This document shows, piece after piece, positions 13,588-15,388 of a DNA stretch of 15,388 nt (within the stretch, counting starts at the first letter, position 1; every line of letters starts with the position of its first letter). The position numbers and the translations under genes are program-made. The stretch comes from UBA1756 sp045627805 (lineage in GTDB: Bacteria > Bacteroidota > Bacteroidia > Bacteroidales > WCHB1-69), in contig JAZQOJ010000074.1 in the NCBI GenBank assembly GCA_045627805.1, positions 1 through 15,388 on the forward strand. The letters are read 5' to 3'. The notes below the pieces were generated by a model. The model did not search any database. It was not told the origin of the DNA and was given only the letters and a program-made list of their open reading frames with translations.

Positions 13588-14580
13588 ATGAAAAGCCGGC
13601 ATCGCCTTCTCGCCATCATCGGAATCCTGTTGTTCACATCCTGTTCGCAGAAAACCCCGAACATTTTTACCGGAAACGCATTAGGAACCTATTACCGAAT
13701 CACTTACGTCGGGAACGATGACCCCACCCTCCCTTCTCAGGTGGATTCCATCTTCCAGAATGTCTGCGACATCTTTTCCATTTTCGACAGCACCTCAATC
13801 GTTTCCCGATTCAATCGTAATGAGGCGGTGGGCGCGCAAGCCGTCTTCACCCATCTGGCAAAACTGTCAACCCAAGTGAGCCATCAAACGGGCGGCGCTT
13901 TCGACATCACCGTGGGACCACTTGTCAATTTGTGGGGCTTCGGAAACGAAACCGAGCACGCCGTCACACAGCAGGAGATTGACTCGGTGCTGCAATTCGT
14001 TGGTTACGAGAAAGTCTTCATCAACGAGAAGGGCGAAGTTAACAAAAAAGACCCTCGCATCCAACTGAATTTCAATGCGATAGCAAAAGGATATGCCGTC
14101 GATAAGATCGCCATATTCCTACAGGGAAAGGGATACTCGGACTTTCTGGTGGATGTGGGCGGTGAAGTGAGGGCAAGCGGCACGAAACCAGGCGGCAAGC
14201 GCTGGAACGTGGGGATCCAGATTCCTACGGAAACCCGCGATGGCGTTATCGAATCCGACTACATCTTTGAATTAGAAGGAAAGAGTGTCGCGACAAGCGG
14301 AAATTATCGCAACTACAAGGAAATCAACGGAATGCGCATTCAGCACATCACGGATCCGCGCACCGGGACAAGCCGCACATCCAATCTTTTGAGCGCAACT
14401 GTCATCGCCAACGACTGCGCCACCGCCGATGCCTACGCCACCGCCTTTATGGTGACCGGAATTGAGGAGGCAAAAAACATTCTGAAAAAACATCCCGAAA
14501 TGTCGGCGCATTTCATCTATTTTGAGAACGGAGCGTATCACTTTGTGCAGACCGACAATTTTCCAAAGCCAGCAAAATAA
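13588..14580 (+). CDS. apbE: FAD:protein FMN transferase (ApbE), lipoprotein
   Basis: ApbE links FMN from FAD to a Thr/Ser of flavoproteins such as NqrB/NqrC or RnfG in the cell envelope. I start at ATG 13588 because the next residues form a lipoprotein signal (MKSRHRLLAIIGILLFTSC, lipobox FTSC with C19); an in-frame ATG 42 bp upstream would bury it. The 330 residues show GNALGTYYRITY, FDSTSIVSRFN, TGGAFDITVGPLVNLWGFG (101-119), NAIAKGYAVDKIA, DFLVDVGGEVRASG, SVATSGNYRNY, HITDPRTG and CATADAYATAFMV, with D281 and T285 at the Mg2+ site. It has no obvious operon partner; the client flavoprotein is not in the window. Its last 68 bp overlap the convergent gene's 3' end. Confidence 0.96.
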   Translation: MKSRHRLLAIIGILLFTSCSQKTPNIFTGNALGTYYRITYVGNDDPTLPSQVDSIFQNVCDIFSIFDSTSIVSRFNRNEAVGAQAVFTHLAKLSTQVSHQTGGAFDITVGPLVNLWGFGNETEHAVTQQEIDSVLQFVGYEKVFINEKGEVNKKDPRIQLNFNAIAKGYAVDKIAIFLQGKGYSDFLVDVGGEVRASGTKPGGKRWNVGIQIPTETRDGVIESDYIFELEGKSVATSGNYRNYKEINGMRIQHITDPRTGTSRTSNLLSATVIANDCATADAYATAFMVTGIEEAKNILKKHPEMSAHFIYFENGAYHFVQTDNFPKPAK

Positions 14581-15388
14581 GCAAGGCCGCCATCAGGGGA
14601 ATAAAATTGCTTCCCGCGCGGGCCTCCAGCATCGACTCCACCAGCATATTCAGCGATATGATGAGGGTGAACATCCCCAATAGGAAATTTCTTTTACGAA
14701 AAGCATAATAGCCACAAAAACCGAGAAAGAACAAGAGTGAGGAAATTCCAATAACTCCCTGTGAAAGAAGCGATTGAAGGAACTGATTGTGGCAATTGTA
14801 CTGACGTTGTAAAATGTGAGTATAGCCCTTTTGCTGATAGGCAGCGCAAAGATAATCGTTGGCAGCCCCCGTTCCCGTTCCCAGCGGCAACTCCCTCATT
14901 GCCAACTCACTGGCGGTCTTCCAAACGGCCACCCGCTGCTGCGTGCTCTTGGAAGGATTGCTTGAATCCGCGCTGCGCAACTCCTTGACGGAATTGGTGA
15001 GACGCCCGGTGAAACTGATGTCTTTCGAACCGACCCAGACGCCCGCCGCAACCAAAAGTGCCAACGACGCAAGAGCGCACAACGTCAAACCGATTCTTCG
15101 TTGACGATAATTAATCGCATAAATTGCTGTGATTAAAGTTGTTATAATCAGAACCAAAATCCCCGCCTTCGATTCGAGAAGAACAATTTCACAAGGCATT
15201 AACAGCACGGTGGCCCACAAAAGAGCAGAAAGCCAGCGCTGTGGCCAATTTTTCCGCAATAGAAAATCAACCGCGGCACACCAAGCCACCACGCAGTACA
15301 TACTCTGGTAGGAAGTGTGCGTGTGGCGCGCACCGCCAAAATGCGACGCGTGATAGTAAAAGAATTGGTCGATGCTGCCCGTCTGCAC
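14513..15388 (-). CDS. O-antigen ligase/polymerase-like membrane protein (Wzy_C family), 5' end outside window
   Basis: The frame is open to the window edge; a GTG at 15388 is probably not the true start, so the N-terminal membrane segments are missing. The visible 291 residues hold about seven hydrophobic segments. They also hold a large, probably periplasmic loop (about 121-205) with QRVAVWKTASELAMRELP and GTGTGAANDYL. The loop ends in CHNQFLQSLLSQGVIG (H200), the Wzy_C/O-antigen ligase signature, and the last helices carry LVESMLEARAG (E251). RHTHTSYQSM near the start resembles the family's HxSY region. Such proteins transfer or polymerise undecaprenyl-linked glycans at the periplasmic face. 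Ligase and polymerase cannot be told apart from this part. Confidence 0.85.
   Translation of the reverse strand: MQTGSIDQFFYYHASHFGGARHTHTSYQSMYCVVAWCAAVDFLLRKNWPQRWLSALLWATVLLMPCEIVLLESKAGILVLIITTLITAIYAINYRQRRIGLTLCALASLALLVAAGVWVGSKDISFTGRLTNSVKELRSADSSNPSKSTQQRVAVWKTASELAMRELPLGTGTGAANDYLCAAYQQKGYTHILQRQYNCHNQFLQSLLSQGVIGISSLLFFLGFCGYYAFRKRNFLLGMFTLIISLNMLVESMLEARAGSNFIPLMAALLILLALENCRSAQSDTLRSQNR

Noticed and set aside
1..15388. tRNA or rRNA genes
   Set aside because: I saw no cloverleaf with a GGTTCRANNCC-type T arm and CCA-adjacent stem, and no rRNA-like conserved stretch.

Overview
The window comes from a Bacteroidota chromosome, most likely Bacteroidales. Four things point there: a secreted protein ending in the gliding-motility-type (type B) signal of the type IX secretion system (T9SS); promoters of the Bacteroides kind, with a -7 box TAnnTTTG; starts preceded by A-rich leaders instead of Shine-Dalgarno sequences; and an S2 protein and EF-Ts that are longer than their E. 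coli counterparts. GC content is moderate in the housekeeping genes and visibly lower in the accessory patch at 3.6-5.7 kb.

Layout. (1) 1-3314, plus: the C-terminal 1103 residues of a large T9SS-exported surface protein (propeller-like repeats, PKD domain, Ig-like segments, five SprB-like modules, CHU_C sorting domain). (2) 3315-6528: an accessory and decaying patch. It holds a minus-strand DUF1016/PD-(D/E)XK nuclease gene (YhcG-like), a broken minus-strand remnant of a DUF4143 ATPase, and two 95%-identical 138-bp repeats, each lying just downstream of one of these two genes. About 850 bp of gene-free DNA follows, containing a symmetric cluster of hairpins. (3) 6529-8277, minus: a CPA2-type cation:proton antiporter with no RCK/TrkA domain. 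(4) 8315-11326, minus: the translation operon rplM-rpsI-rpsB-tsf, with a recognisable promoter, a structured leader before rpsB and a strong intrinsic terminator. (5) 11441-13566, plus: panC-panD-gpmA, transcribed divergently from rplM. (6) 13588-14580, plus: apbE, an FMN transferase lipoprotein. (7) 14513-15388, minus: the C-terminal part of an O-antigen-ligase/polymerase-like membrane protein, converging on apbE and overlapping it by 68 bp.

How the genes relate. The translation operon supplies L13, S9, S2 and EF-Ts in the order usual for Bacteroidota. panC and panD supply two consecutive activities of pantothenate (coenzyme A) synthesis: beta-alanine formation and its condensation with pantoate. 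They probably share a transcript with the glycolytic mutase gpmA. The surface protein, the ligase and the lipoprotein ApbE are envelope functions without an obvious shared pathway.

I found no convincing new multi-gene system. The most unusual signals lie in the accessory patch: two copies of a 27-bp palindrome inserted in frame in the DUF1016 coding sequence, and the shared 138-bp element found 3' of two unrelated accessory genes. All calls are from reading the sequence; no database search was run.
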